Shown: piece after piece, positions 6,546 to 13,890 of the stretch | Layout: each line of letters starts with the position of its first letter | Position numbering within the stretch: position 1 is the stretch's first letter | DNA from: Nocardia asteroides | GTDB taxonomy: Bacteria; Actinomycetota; Actinomycetes; Mycobacteriales; Mycobacteriaceae | Reading direction: 5' to 3' | Assembly (NCBI RefSeq): GCF_900637185.1 | Contig: NZ_LR134352.1 | Location: 5,074,001-5,138,000, forward strand | DNA: 64,000 nucleotides | Translations under genes and position numbers: made by a program | Notes under the pieces: generated by a model | The model's input: only the letters and a program-made list of their open reading frames with translations | Told to the model about the DNA's origin: nothing | The model's database searches: none

Positions 6546-7985
6546 CTACGCCGATACGGCCAGGTCGGTTCGCATCTGCTCGGCGAGTCGAGTGATGCGG
6601 GTGGCGATGTCGTCGCGGACGAGCCGCATGCGTTCGATGCCGTCGATGCCGCGTTCGGAGGGCTCGTCGGTGATCCAGGTCTGGACGGGAACCCCTTCGG
6701 GTGCTTCGACTTTCGCCTCCGCGCCGAGGACGACGACGAGGTCGATGCCGGAGTAGAGGGTCGGGTCGATCGGTTTGGGGTGCTCGCCGTCGGTGCTGGC
6801 GCCGACTTCGTCGAGGACCTGCACCGACAGCGCGTTGAGGCCGGAGCCGGGATCGGTTCCGGCGGAGTGGACGTCGATGTCGGTTCCGGCGCTCTGGCGC
6901 ATCAGGGCGGCGGCCATCTGCGATTTGCCGCTGTTGCGGACGCAGACGAACAGCACGGTGGGCCGTTTCGTGGTGGCCGGGTCGGTGGCGTGGTGGGCGA
7001 GCCAGCGTTCGGTGTCGATCGCTGCGGCGCAGCCGGATCCGGCGGCGGTGATGGCTTGGCGGTAGCGGTGATCGACGAGGTCTCCGGCGGCGAAGACGCC
7101 GGGCAGTGAGGTGGCGGTCGACGAGGGTGCGACGGTGACGTAGCCGTTGTCGTCGAGGTCGACCTGGTTGGCGACGAGGCTGCTGCGTGGTTGGTGGCCG
7201 ATGGCGACGAAGACTCCGGCGACGGGCAGGTCGCGGGTCTGACCGGTGGTGACGTCGGCGATGGTCAGGCTGGTGACGGCGGTCTCGCCGTTGACGCGCT
7301 CGACGGTGGTGTCGGTGAGGAAGGTGATCTTGTTGTTGTGGCGGGCCCGGTCGAGCATGATGCGGGAGGCGCGGAAGGTCTCGCTGCGGTGGATGACGGT
7401 GACGCTGCGGGCGAACTTGGTGAGGAAGATGGCTTCTTCCATCGCGGAGTCGCCGCCGCCGATGACGGCGATGTCGTGGTCGCGGAAGAAGAACCCGTCG
7501 CAGGTCGCGCAGGAGCTGACGCCGCGGCCGAGGAGTTCTTGTTCGCCGGGGATGCCGAGGTAGCGGGCCGCGGCGCCCATGGCGAGGATCACCGCTTTGG
7601 CCCGGTAGCGGCCGCCTGCGACGACGATGGTTTTGATGGGGGTGTCCAGGTGGAGTTTTTCGACGTCTTCGGTGCGCAGGTCGGCGCCGAAGCGTTGGGC
7701 TTGTTCGCGCATCTCGGTCATCAGTTCGGGGCCGGTGATGCCGGTGCGGAAGCCGGGGAAGTTCTCGACCTCGGTGGTGGTCATGAGCGCACCGCCGAAT
7801 TGTGCGCCTTCGAAGACCAGGGGTGAGAGTTCGGCGCGGGCGGTGTAGATGGCGGCGGTGTATCCGGCCGGCCCGGATCCGACGATGACGACGTCGTGGA
7901 CGCGGTCGTCGTCGACCACCGTCGGCACCACTGGTTCGGCGGTGGTGATGGCAGTGGTCAGGGTGATCCCGAAGTCGGCGGGCAT
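6546..7985 (-). CDS. Thioredoxin reductase fused to arsenate reductase (mycothiol-transferase type)
   Basis: This 479-residue protein joins two enzymes. Residues about 30-335 are a thioredoxin reductase: FAD site GSGPAG (37-42), active-site CATC (159-162), NADPH site GGGDSA (176-181). Residues about 342-479 are a low-molecular-weight-phosphatase-fold arsenate reductase with the loop CVRNSGK (C348-K354). The loop has Lys where phosphatases have Arg. As far as I recall, this matches the Corynebacterium ArsC1/ArsC2 type (CVGNGGK), which transfers arsenate to mycothiol rather than using thioredoxin. The ATG at 7985 is preceded by AGGAG. It is divergent from the ArsR-ArsC fusion gene, with about 110 bases between them holding shared control sites. 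The fusion suggests direct supply of reducing power to arsenate reduction. The actual electron route is inferred. Confidence 0.88.
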   Translation of the reverse strand: MPADFGITLTTAITTAEPVVPTVVDDDRVHDVVIVGSGPAGYTAAIYTARAELSPLVFEGAQFGGALMTTTEVENFPGFRTGITGPELMTEMREQAQRFGADLRTEDVEKLHLDTPIKTIVVAGGRYRAKAVILAMGAAARYLGIPGEQELLGRGVSSCATCDGFFFRDHDIAVIGGGDSAMEEAIFLTKFARSVTVIHRSETFRASRIMLDRARHNNKITFLTDTTVERVNGETAVTSLTIADVTTGQTRDLPVAGVFVAIGHQPRSSLVANQVDLDDNGYVTVAPSSTATSLPGVFAAGDLVDHRYRQAITAAGSGCAAAIDTERWLAHHATDPATTKRPTVLFVCVRNSGKSQMAAALMRQSAGTDIDVHSAGTDPGSGLNALSVQVLDEVGASTDGEHPKPIDPTLYSGIDLVVVLGAEAKVEAPEGVPVQTWITDEPSERGIDGIERMRLVRDDIATRITRLAEQMRTDLAVSA

Positions 7986-8089
7986 GGGTCAACGCTCCTG
8001 AAACGAGTCGATCGCGGTGGTCGCCGCGGGGCAGTCGGTGAAGGTGTCGGGCGGCTCGAGGCGGTCCGTCCTTGATTCCACAGTATTAG

Positions 8090-8118
8090 TCAGCGATGAT
8101 TGAGTCAATGAACGCTGA
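8090..8118 (+). promoter_or_regulatory. Candidate operator overlapping the start of the ArsR-ArsC fusion gene
   Basis: TCAGCG (8090-8095) and CGCTGA (8113-8118) form an inverted repeat. Inside it lies the shorter palindrome ATTGAGTCAAT. Both lie over the two possible start codons (8096 and 8108). Their position between two divergent ars genes suggests that the ArsR-type domain represses both by binding here, and that the downstream transcript may be leaderless. Confidence 0.4.
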
Positions 8119-8785
8119 GTGGAATGATGATGTCTTGGCGCGCCGGGTCGCGGTGCACGCGGCGTTGGCCGATCCCGCGCGTTTGCGGATCGTGGACGTG
8201 CTGACGCTGGGTGACGCCTCCCCCACCGATCTGGCGACGATGCTGGGTATGCGGTCGAATCTCGTCGCCCATCATCTGCAAACCCTGACCGACGCCGGTG
8301 TCGTGACGCGGCGACGTTCCGAGGGTGATCGTCGCCGCACCTACGTTCGGCTTTTGCCCGACGCTCTGGCGCCGGTGTCGTCGACGACGGTGATGGCCGC
8401 GCAGCGGGTGTTGTTCGTGTGCACCGCGAACTCGGCCCGCTCCCAGCTGGCGGCGGCGCTGTGGCGCCGGGCCAGTGAGCTCCCGGCGACCTCGGCGGGC
8501 ACCCATCCCGCCGAGCGGATCAATCCGGGCGCGGTCGGCGTCGCTCAACGGCACGGGCTGACGCTGGCTTCGGCGTCGCCGCAGCGTCTCGATGATGTTC
8601 TGCGCGACGGCGATCTGGTGGTCTCGGTATGCGACCGCGCGCACGAGGAATTGCCCGACGTTCCGATGCTGCACTGGTCGGTCCCCGACCCGGTCGGTGC
8701 CGAGAACGGCACTGCGTTCGATCTCGCGTTCGACGATCTGGCTACGCGAGTCGACGCCTTGGCCCGGCGCGTCCGCTGCGCTTGA
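8096..8785 (+). CDS. ArsR-type repressor fused to a low-molecular-weight phosphatase/ArsC domain
   Basis: Residues about 12-90 are a winged-helix ArsR domain (LADPARLRIVDVL, then SNLVAHHLQTLTDAGVV). Residues about 103-229 form a low-molecular-weight phosphatase/arsenate reductase domain with the loop CTANSAR (C109-R115) and the catalytic Asp in VPDP (D198). The HTH part contains no cysteine at all, so it lacks the usual As(III) site of ArsR. The only cysteines are C109, C179 and C228 in the second domain. Either the reductase domain is the sensor, or the protein is bifunctional. The start is ATG 8096 or 8108; neither has a clear ribosome-binding site. It is divergent from the TrxR-ArsC fusion gene, its likely target. 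Confidence 0.85.
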   Translation: MIESMNAEWNDDVLARRVAVHAALADPARLRIVDVLTLGDASPTDLATMLGMRSNLVAHHLQTLTDAGVVTRRRSEGDRRRTYVRLLPDALAPVSSTTVMAAQRVLFVCTANSARSQLAAALWRRASELPATSAGTHPAERINPGAVGVAQRHGLTLASASPQRLDDVLRDGDLVVSVCDRAHEELPDVPMLHWSVPDPVGAENGTAFDLAFDDLATRVDALARRVRCA

Positions 8786-8819
8786 CCCCGGTCGGCCCGT
8801 TGGAACCGACCTGGTGCAG

Positions 8820-9902
8820 TCACCGTTGCCGTCGTCCGGCTATCGAATTGGCACTGCGTGGTTGTGCGGTGAGGCGGTCGACGAGCCAGGCCGCGTCGCG
8901 TCCGACACCGCGCAGCGAGGCCGAGGACAGGCTGCGTTGCCACTCGAGTCCGAGGTAGCCGAGTCCGGGGTGGGTGGTGGAGATGCCTTTGCGGTGGTGT
9001 GGGCGGCCGTCGGCGTCGAGCGCGCCGAGGTCGGACAGGTAGGTCAGGTTCGGACGGTAGCCGGTGGCGAGGATGATGGTGTCGACGGCGCTGGTCGTGT
9101 CATCGGGCCAGACGGCGGTGGCTTGGTCGAGGTGGGTGAACATCGGCCGCGTTCTGGGCTGATCGGCGGCCAGGGCCGCGCGGTAGCGGCCGGTGTCGAA
9201 GACCGGCGCGGTCGGCGGGTCGGTGACCAGGTGGCCGATGGGCAGGGTGTCGAGACCGCTGATGGTGAACCAGAAGTGCATGTCGCGGCCGAGGGGTCGT
9301 TGCGGTACGAATTTCACCGGGGTGCGGCTGGCGAGGGTGACGGTCGCGGTGGTGGCGAGTTCGGTGGCGATCTGGACCGCGGAGTTTCCCGCTCCGACCA
9401 CGATCACCTGTCGTCCGGCGTAGTCGGCGGGTGAGCGATAGGCGCCGGCGTGCAGCACGGTCCCGGTGAAGGAGTCGCGTCCGGGAAGTTCCGGGTAGTT
9501 CGGTGTGGCGAATCCTCCGGTGGCGGCGATCAATCGCGGTGCGGTGAACGTCGTGCCGGTGTCGGTGTGGGCGCTGAACTGGTGGCCGTCGTGGTCGACG
9601 GTGGTGATGCGCTGGTTGGTGTGGAAGTCGACGTCGAGACCGGCCGCGTAGCGGCGGAGGTAGTCGACGACTTCGTCGCGGCGCGGGTAGTGGTCGGGCT
9701 GTGCGGGGAAGGCCAGGCCGGGTAGGGAGCTGTATTTCGCGGGTGAGAACAGGGTGAGGCTGTCGTAGTAGTACGGCCAGGATCCGACGGGTTCGGGTCC
9801 GGCTTCCACGACGGCCGTCGAGAGCCCTCTGCGACGTAGGTGGTGGGCGGCGGCCAGGCCGGACTGGCCCGCGCCGATGATCACCGCGTCATAGGCGGTC
9901 AT
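8820..9902 (-). CDS. arsO: ArsO-like flavin-dependent monooxygenase
   Basis: This 360-residue protein is a two-dinucleotide-fold flavoprotein of the class often found in arsenic clusters as ArsO. The FAD motif GAGQSGLAAA is at residues 10-19, followed by GSWPYYYDSLTLFSPAKYSS, a segment typical of this group. The NADPH motif VGAGNSAVQIA is in the middle, and ILATGYRPN lies near the C-terminus. It lies nine bases after the stop of the MFS transporter gene, in the same reverse-strand unit as a second flavoprotein. ArsO proteins are linked to arsenic resistance, but their reaction is not well defined; oxidation of an arsenical is a plausible inference. Confidence 0.75.
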   Translation of the reverse strand: MTAYDAVIIGAGQSGLAAAHHLRRRGLSTAVVEAGPEPVGSWPYYYDSLTLFSPAKYSSLPGLAFPAQPDHYPRRDEVVDYLRRYAAGLDVDFHTNQRITTVDHDGHQFSAHTDTGTTFTAPRLIAATGGFATPNYPELPGRDSFTGTVLHAGAYRSPADYAGRQVIVVGAGNSAVQIATELATTATVTLASRTPVKFVPQRPLGRDMHFWFTISGLDTLPIGHLVTDPPTAPVFDTGRYRAALAADQPRTRPMFTHLDQATAVWPDDTTSAVDTIILATGYRPNLTYLSDLGALDADGRPHHRKGISTTHPGLGYLGLEWQRSLSSASLRGVGRDAAWLVDRLTAQPRSANSIAGRRQR

Positions 9903-9911
9903 GCGAGGTCC

Positions 9912-11135
9912 TTACGAATCGAGATGTTGTGGTGTGCGTGGGATGGTCGCGAGGGCGATGGCTGCGGCGACGGCCGCGATGACGGCGAGGACGAGGTAGG
10001 TGCGCGCCCAGGTGCCGGTCCAGCTCATCAGCGCGGTGCCGGCGAACGGTGCGGCCGCCATCACCACGACCACGGGTGCCGACATGAGGCCGTTGAGTCG
10101 GCCGTAATGGGTTGCGCCCCAACGGTCGGTGATCGCGGTCGCTTGGACCAGGGTCATGATTCCGCGGATCAGACCGGCGCCGATCGACACCGCGATCAGC
10201 GCGAAGACCGTGGTGACCCAGCCCAGTAGCGCGGTGGCGACGGCGGTGGTGGCGAAGGCGCCGACGATGCGTGCGGCGGGGGTGGTGCGGGTCATCAGCG
10301 GGATGTAGCCGAGGCGACCCAGGACTTGTCCCGCGCCGCCGAGGCCGAGTGTCAGTGCGGCCAGCGAGGGCGAGAATCCGCGTTCGATGAGGAGCGGGAC
10401 GAGGTTGAACACTCCGGCGAACGCCGCGAACGCGCCGAGGCTCAGGGCGATCACCAGGGCCAGGAACGCGGGGCTGCGGGCGATGGCCCGGTGGTTGTCG
10501 TTGTGCGGGGTGGTCGGTGGTGGCGCGGGTGGCCACGGTCCTCGGAGACCGAACAGATGTCCGGGCACGGTGATGATCGCGAGCACGAGGGTGAGGACGA
10601 GATAGGTTGCGCGCCAGTCGGTGTGCTGGACCAGGGCTGCGGTCAGGGGCGCGAAGACGGTGCTGGCCAGACCGGCGGCCAGGGTCAGGATCATCAGGGC
10701 TTTGACGTGGTCGGTGCCGTACCAGCGGGTCAGTGCCGCAAAGGCGGGCGGGTACAGCACCGCACCCATGGCGACCCCGGCAACGAGCCAGCCCAGGAAG
10801 AACACCACCGGGTTCGGGGCGAGAGCCACGACGATCAGAGCGGGGATCGCGAGGACCGATCCTGCGGTCATGACGGTGCGTGGACCGATGCGATCGAGGA
10901 CGCGCCCGACCGGGATTCCGGTGAGGGCGGCGGCGAGCTGGCCGAGGGAGAACGCCGCGGTGAGCATCGGCATTGACCAGCCGGTGTCGGCCGAGATCGA
11001 GACGGACAGGACGGGGAAGGCGTAGTAGAGGATGCCCCAGCTGGTGATCTCGGTGAGGCACAGTGCGATCAGCACTCGCCGGCGCAGACCGGGTCCGGTG
11101 GACTCGGTCTGCGCGGTGATGGTGGTCGTCGTCAT
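9912..11135 (-). CDS. Major facilitator superfamily transporter in the arsenic cluster
   Basis: This 407-residue protein has about 12 hydrophobic segments and the MFS loop signature GRVLDRIGPR between helices 2 and 3. It starts three bases before the stop codon of the upstream flavoprotein gene region and runs directly into arsO, so the three genes form a tight reverse-strand operon. The operon faces away from the ArsR-ArsN fusion, and three operator-like repeats lie between them. An MFS exporter in this setting could export an organic or oxidised arsenical. No sequence feature fixes the substrate. It is not associated with a GAPDH gene, so it is not the known ArsJ pair. Confidence 0.78.
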   Translation of the reverse strand: MTTTTITAQTESTGPGLRRRVLIALCLTEITSWGILYYAFPVLSVSISADTGWSMPMLTAAFSLGQLAAALTGIPVGRVLDRIGPRTVMTAGSVLAIPALIVVALAPNPVVFFLGWLVAGVAMGAVLYPPAFAALTRWYGTDHVKALMILTLAAGLASTVFAPLTAALVQHTDWRATYLVLTLVLAIITVPGHLFGLRGPWPPAPPPTTPHNDNHRAIARSPAFLALVIALSLGAFAAFAGVFNLVPLLIERGFSPSLAALTLGLGGAGQVLGRLGYIPLMTRTTPAARIVGAFATTAVATALLGWVTTVFALIAVSIGAGLIRGIMTLVQATAITDRWGATHYGRLNGLMSAPVVVVMAAAPFAGTALMSWTGTWARTYLVLAVIAAVAAAIALATIPRTPQHLDS

Positions 11136-11138
11136 TGC

Positions 11139-12467
11139 TCAGCGGCTGACCGCGGGCACGGTCAGGGTGAGCACTTCGGGTGCGGGGCTGCAGCAGCCGC
11201 CCGAGGATCCTGCGTCGGGGTCGTCGAAAACGCCTGCGCCGCCGCAGACTCCGGTCTCGGGCAGGGTGAGTTCGACTCGGGCGGCGGATTCGTGGTCACC
11301 GGCGAGTTCGGCGGCGATGGAGCGGACCTGTTCGTAGCCGGTCATGGCCAGGAAGGTGGGTGCGCGGCCGTAGCTCTTCATGCCGACCAGGTAGACGCTG
11401 GGTTCGGGGTGGGTCAGTTCGGCGACGCCGTGCGGGTAGACGGTGCCGCAGGAGTGGACGTTGGGGTCGATCAGCGGCGCGAGCCGGACCGGGGCCTGCA
11501 GGACCGGGTCCAGTTCCAGGCGCACTTCGGAGAGCCAGCCGAGCTCGGGCCGGAATCCGGTCAGTGCCACGACATTGTCGACGTTGTCGATGCGGCGGCC
11601 GTCGTCGGCGATCAGCGTGACCCGCCCGACGGTTCCGGGTTCGATTGCCGCGGTGCGGAATCCGGTGACCACCTCGAGCAGTCCGTCCTCGACCGCTTTG
11701 CGGGCGCGCAGCCCCAGGGCCCCGCGGGCGGGCAGTTCGTCGGCTTCGCCGCCGCCGAAGGTGGCCTCGGTGTTCCCGCGGCGCAGTACCCAGGTCAGTC
11801 GTGTTCCCTGTTGCTTGTCGGCCACCTGGGACAGGGCGACGATCGCGGTGAGGGCCGAGTGTCCGCTGCCCGCGATGACGGTGTGGGTTCCGGCGTAGCG
11901 GCCGGTGTGTTCGGCGTCGACGTCGGGGACGCGGTAGGTCACCGCGTCGGTGCCGCGTTCGCCGAGCGCGGGAAGTCCTTCTCCGCCCAGTGGATTCGGG
12001 GCGCCCCAGGTGCCGGAGGCGTCGATCACCGCGCGTGCGGTGATCCGGTCCTCGGATCCGTCGGTGCGGCGCAGGTGGATCGAGAGCGGTTCGCTGTCGC
12101 GTCCGGCGTCGACGACGCGGTCGCGTCCGCGGCGGGCGAGACCGACGACTTCGGTGTCGTAGCGGACGGTGTCGCCGAGTGCTTCCGACAGTGGGAGCAG
12201 GTAGTCGCGCACCCAGTCCTGTCCGGTCGGGTAGTCCTCGTCGGCCGGAGCGTTCCAGTCGCCGTGGTCGAGCAGTCGGCGGGCCGCCGGGGCGATCAGT
12301 TCGGCCCAGCGGGAGAACAGCCGCACGTGGTTCCACTGTGCGATCGCGGCACCGGCGTGTGCGCCGCGTTCCAGGACCACCACATCGATGCCGCGTTCTC
12401 GCAATTCCGCGGCTGCTGCCAGGCCCACGGGGCCGGCTCCTACGGCGACGACAGGCAGATCGGTCAT
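11139..12467 (-). CDS. FAD-dependent oxidoreductase with Cys-rich C-terminal tail (arsenic cluster)
   Basis: This protein of about 442 residues has an N-terminal dinucleotide-binding fold (VAVGAGPVGLAAAAEL) and a second one in the middle (VIAGSGHSALTAI), as in flavin monooxygenases and related oxidoreductases. The C-terminus carries VCGGAG and, about 13 residues later, GGCC, a three-cysteine tail that could hold As(III). The ATG at 12467 is preferred over 12479 because GGAG lies six bases before it. It is the first gene of the reverse-strand operon with the MFS transporter and arsO, and its promoter region carries three ArsR-type dyads. Its reaction is unknown; a redox step on an arsenical is inferred from context. 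Confidence 0.72.
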   Translation of the reverse strand: MTDLPVVAVGAGPVGLAAAAELRERGIDVVVLERGAHAGAAIAQWNHVRLFSRWAELIAPAARRLLDHGDWNAPADEDYPTGQDWVRDYLLPLSEALGDTVRYDTEVVGLARRGRDRVVDAGRDSEPLSIHLRRTDGSEDRITARAVIDASGTWGAPNPLGGEGLPALGERGTDAVTYRVPDVDAEHTGRYAGTHTVIAGSGHSALTAIVALSQVADKQQGTRLTWVLRRGNTEATFGGGEADELPARGALGLRARKAVEDGLLEVVTGFRTAAIEPGTVGRVTLIADDGRRIDNVDNVVALTGFRPELGWLSEVRLELDPVLQAPVRLAPLIDPNVHSCGTVYPHGVAELTHPEPSVYLVGMKSYGRAPTFLAMTGYEQVRSIAAELAGDHESAARVELTLPETGVCGGAGVFDDPDAGSSGGCCSPAPEVLTLTVPAVSR

Positions 12468-12481
12468 CACAGACTCCATTC

Positions 12482-12556
12482 ATCGACAGACATCGATCTA
12501 ACACGGATGACTGTATCGACCGACGTCGATGAACGCAATCATCGATCATCGTCGAT
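12482..12556. promoter_or_regulatory. Three tandem 16-bp ArsR-type operators between divergent ars genes
   Basis: Three copies of the dyad ATCGAY-N4-RTCGAT occur at 12482-12497, 12515-12530 (perfect arms ATCGAC/GTCGAT) and 12541-12556. They occupy the whole 100-base gap between the flavoprotein operon (reverse) and the ArsR-ArsN gene (forward). Centre spacings are 33 and 26 bases. This fits binding by the ArsR domain of the fusion protein and control of both directions. Confidence 0.65.
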
Positions 12557-12568
12557 ACAATAGCGAGC

Positions 12569-13438
12569 ATGAGGTCTCTGGACATGCCCGTCGTACGCGA
12601 CGCCGCCGCCGTGCGCGTCGACGCGTTGCCCGTCGACGACGCCACGACCTACTCCGAGTGGTTCGCTTGCCTGGCCGACCCGACCCGGGTCCGGCTCCTG
12701 CACCTGGTGGCCACCCGACCGGCCGGAATCACGGTGCGCGAACTGACCGAGGCGCTGGGCATCACCCAGCCGACGGTGTCGCATCACGTGCGCAAGCTCG
12801 CCGATGTCGGGTTCGTCACGACCCACAAGAGCGGGACCTCGACGATCGTGGCGGTCAACCCGAGTTGCTGCACGGGCCTGCCTCACGCGGCCGACGCCGT
12901 GATGGGGGTCCTCACTCCGCGCCCGTGCTGCCCGGAGGACCTGCCCGCCGACGTGTCGGTGCGCGCGATGCGCGAGGACGACTGGGCCGCGGTCCTGCGC
13001 ATCTACGGTGAAGGTATCGCCACCCGGCTGGCGACGTTCGCCACCGAGGTCCCGGACCGCGCCGCCCTCGATGCCCAGTGGCTGCCCGAGCATCGTTGGG
13101 TCGCCGAGGCCGACGGCGTCGTCGCGGGCTGGGCCACCTTGAGCCCGGTGTCGGGTCGGGACTGCTACGCGGGCGTGGCCGAGAACTCCGTCTATGTCGC
13201 CGAGGGCATGCGCGGGCGCGGCGTGGGCAAGTCGCTCCTGCACGCCCAGGTCATCGCCGCCGACAATGCCGGTCTGTGGACGTTGCAGAGTGCCATCTTC
13301 CCAGAGAATCGCGCCAGCATCGCGCTGCACCACTCGGCCGGGTTCCGGACGGTCGGCGTGCGGGAACGCATCGCGCGACTGGACGGCGTCTGGCGCGACA
13401 CCGTCTTGCTCGAACGGCGAAGCGACACCGAGTCCTGA
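12569..13438 (+). CDS. ArsR repressor fused to ArsN-type GNAT acetyltransferase
   Basis: This 289-residue protein has an N-terminal ArsR winged helix (LADPTRVRLLHLVATRPAG, then ITQPTVSHHVRKLADVGFV) and a C-terminal GNAT acetyltransferase (about residues 128-285). The latter has the acetyl-CoA loop MRGRGVGKSLL near 214-224 and FPENRASIALHHSAGFRTVG, typical of phosphinothricin/methionine-sulfoximine acetyltransferases. ArsN1 proteins of this type acetylate the arsenic antibiotic arsinothricin. Cysteine pairs at 100-101 and 120-121 (NPSCC, RPCCPE), plus C34, could bind As(III) between the domains. It is divergent from the flavoprotein operon, across three dyad operators. The likely role is a sensor with built-in inactivation of an organoarsenical; the acetylation substrate is inferred. 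Confidence 0.85.
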   Translation: MRSLDMPVVRDAAAVRVDALPVDDATTYSEWFACLADPTRVRLLHLVATRPAGITVRELTEALGITQPTVSHHVRKLADVGFVTTHKSGTSTIVAVNPSCCTGLPHAADAVMGVLTPRPCCPEDLPADVSVRAMREDDWAAVLRIYGEGIATRLATFATEVPDRAALDAQWLPEHRWVAEADGVVAGWATLSPVSGRDCYAGVAENSVYVAEGMRGRGVGKSLLHAQVIAADNAGLWTLQSAIFPENRASIALHHSAGFRTVGVRERIARLDGVWRDTVLLERRSDTES

Positions 13439-13498
13439 GTCCAGCGGTAACCCGTCGCACCACCCGCTTGTTCACCAGGCGTTTGCTTGCGCACTGAA

Positions 13499-13518
13499 TC
13501 GATATCCGTCAATATCGA
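13499..13518 (+). promoter_or_regulatory. ArsR operator of the acr3 operon
   Basis: TCGATAT-N6-ATATCGA is a perfect 7-base-arm inverted repeat that ends three bases before the arsR start codon at 13522. The overlap with the probable leaderless promoter means the bound repressor would block the whole operon. Confidence 0.65.
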
Positions 13519-13521
13519 AGA

Positions 13522-13890
13522 ATGTCTAAGTCGGAGCTGAACCTCACGCCGGTCGCGGCGTGCGCGACCGAGCCGGTCGTGCGCGATCCCTTGACCGCGG
13601 CCGAGGCCGTCGAACTCGCCGCGGTGTTCAAGGCGCTGTCGGACCCGGTGCGCCTGCGACTGCTGTCACTGGTCGCCAGCCGCGCCGGCGGCGAGGCGTG
13701 TGTATGCGATATCTCCGACGGTGTCGAGGTGAGCCAGCCGACGATTTCCCATCACCTCAAGGTGCTGCGCGAGGCCGGGCTGCTGACCAGTGAGCGGCGT
13801 GCGTCGTGGGTGTACTACCGCGTCGTTCCCGAAGCGTTCGCCCGCGTGTCGAGCGCGCTGATCGCCGAGACCTCGGCGGTCGGGGCATGA
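13522..13890 (+). CDS. arsR: ArsR-family arsenite-responsive repressor
   Basis: This 122-residue protein is a stand-alone ArsR/SmtB repressor: FKALSDPVRLRLLSL, then EACVCDISDG, VSQPTISHHLKVLREAGLL and the wing RRASWVYYRVVPEA. Cysteines C60 and C62 (ACVC) in the DNA-binding helix region and an N-terminal C14 are suited to three-coordinate As(III), as in actinobacterial ArsR proteins. No ribosome-binding site precedes the ATG and a perfect dyad lies just upstream, so a leaderless, self-repressed transcript is likely. It overlaps acr3 by four bases (ATGA), so the two are translated together. It should control the acr3-arsC-arsC-arsD-arsA operon. Confidence 0.92.
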   Translation: MSKSELNLTPVAACATEPVVRDPLTAAEAVELAAVFKALSDPVRLRLLSLVASRAGGEACVCDISDGVEVSQPTISHHLKVLREAGLLTSERRASWVYYRVVPEAFARVSSALIAETSAVGA

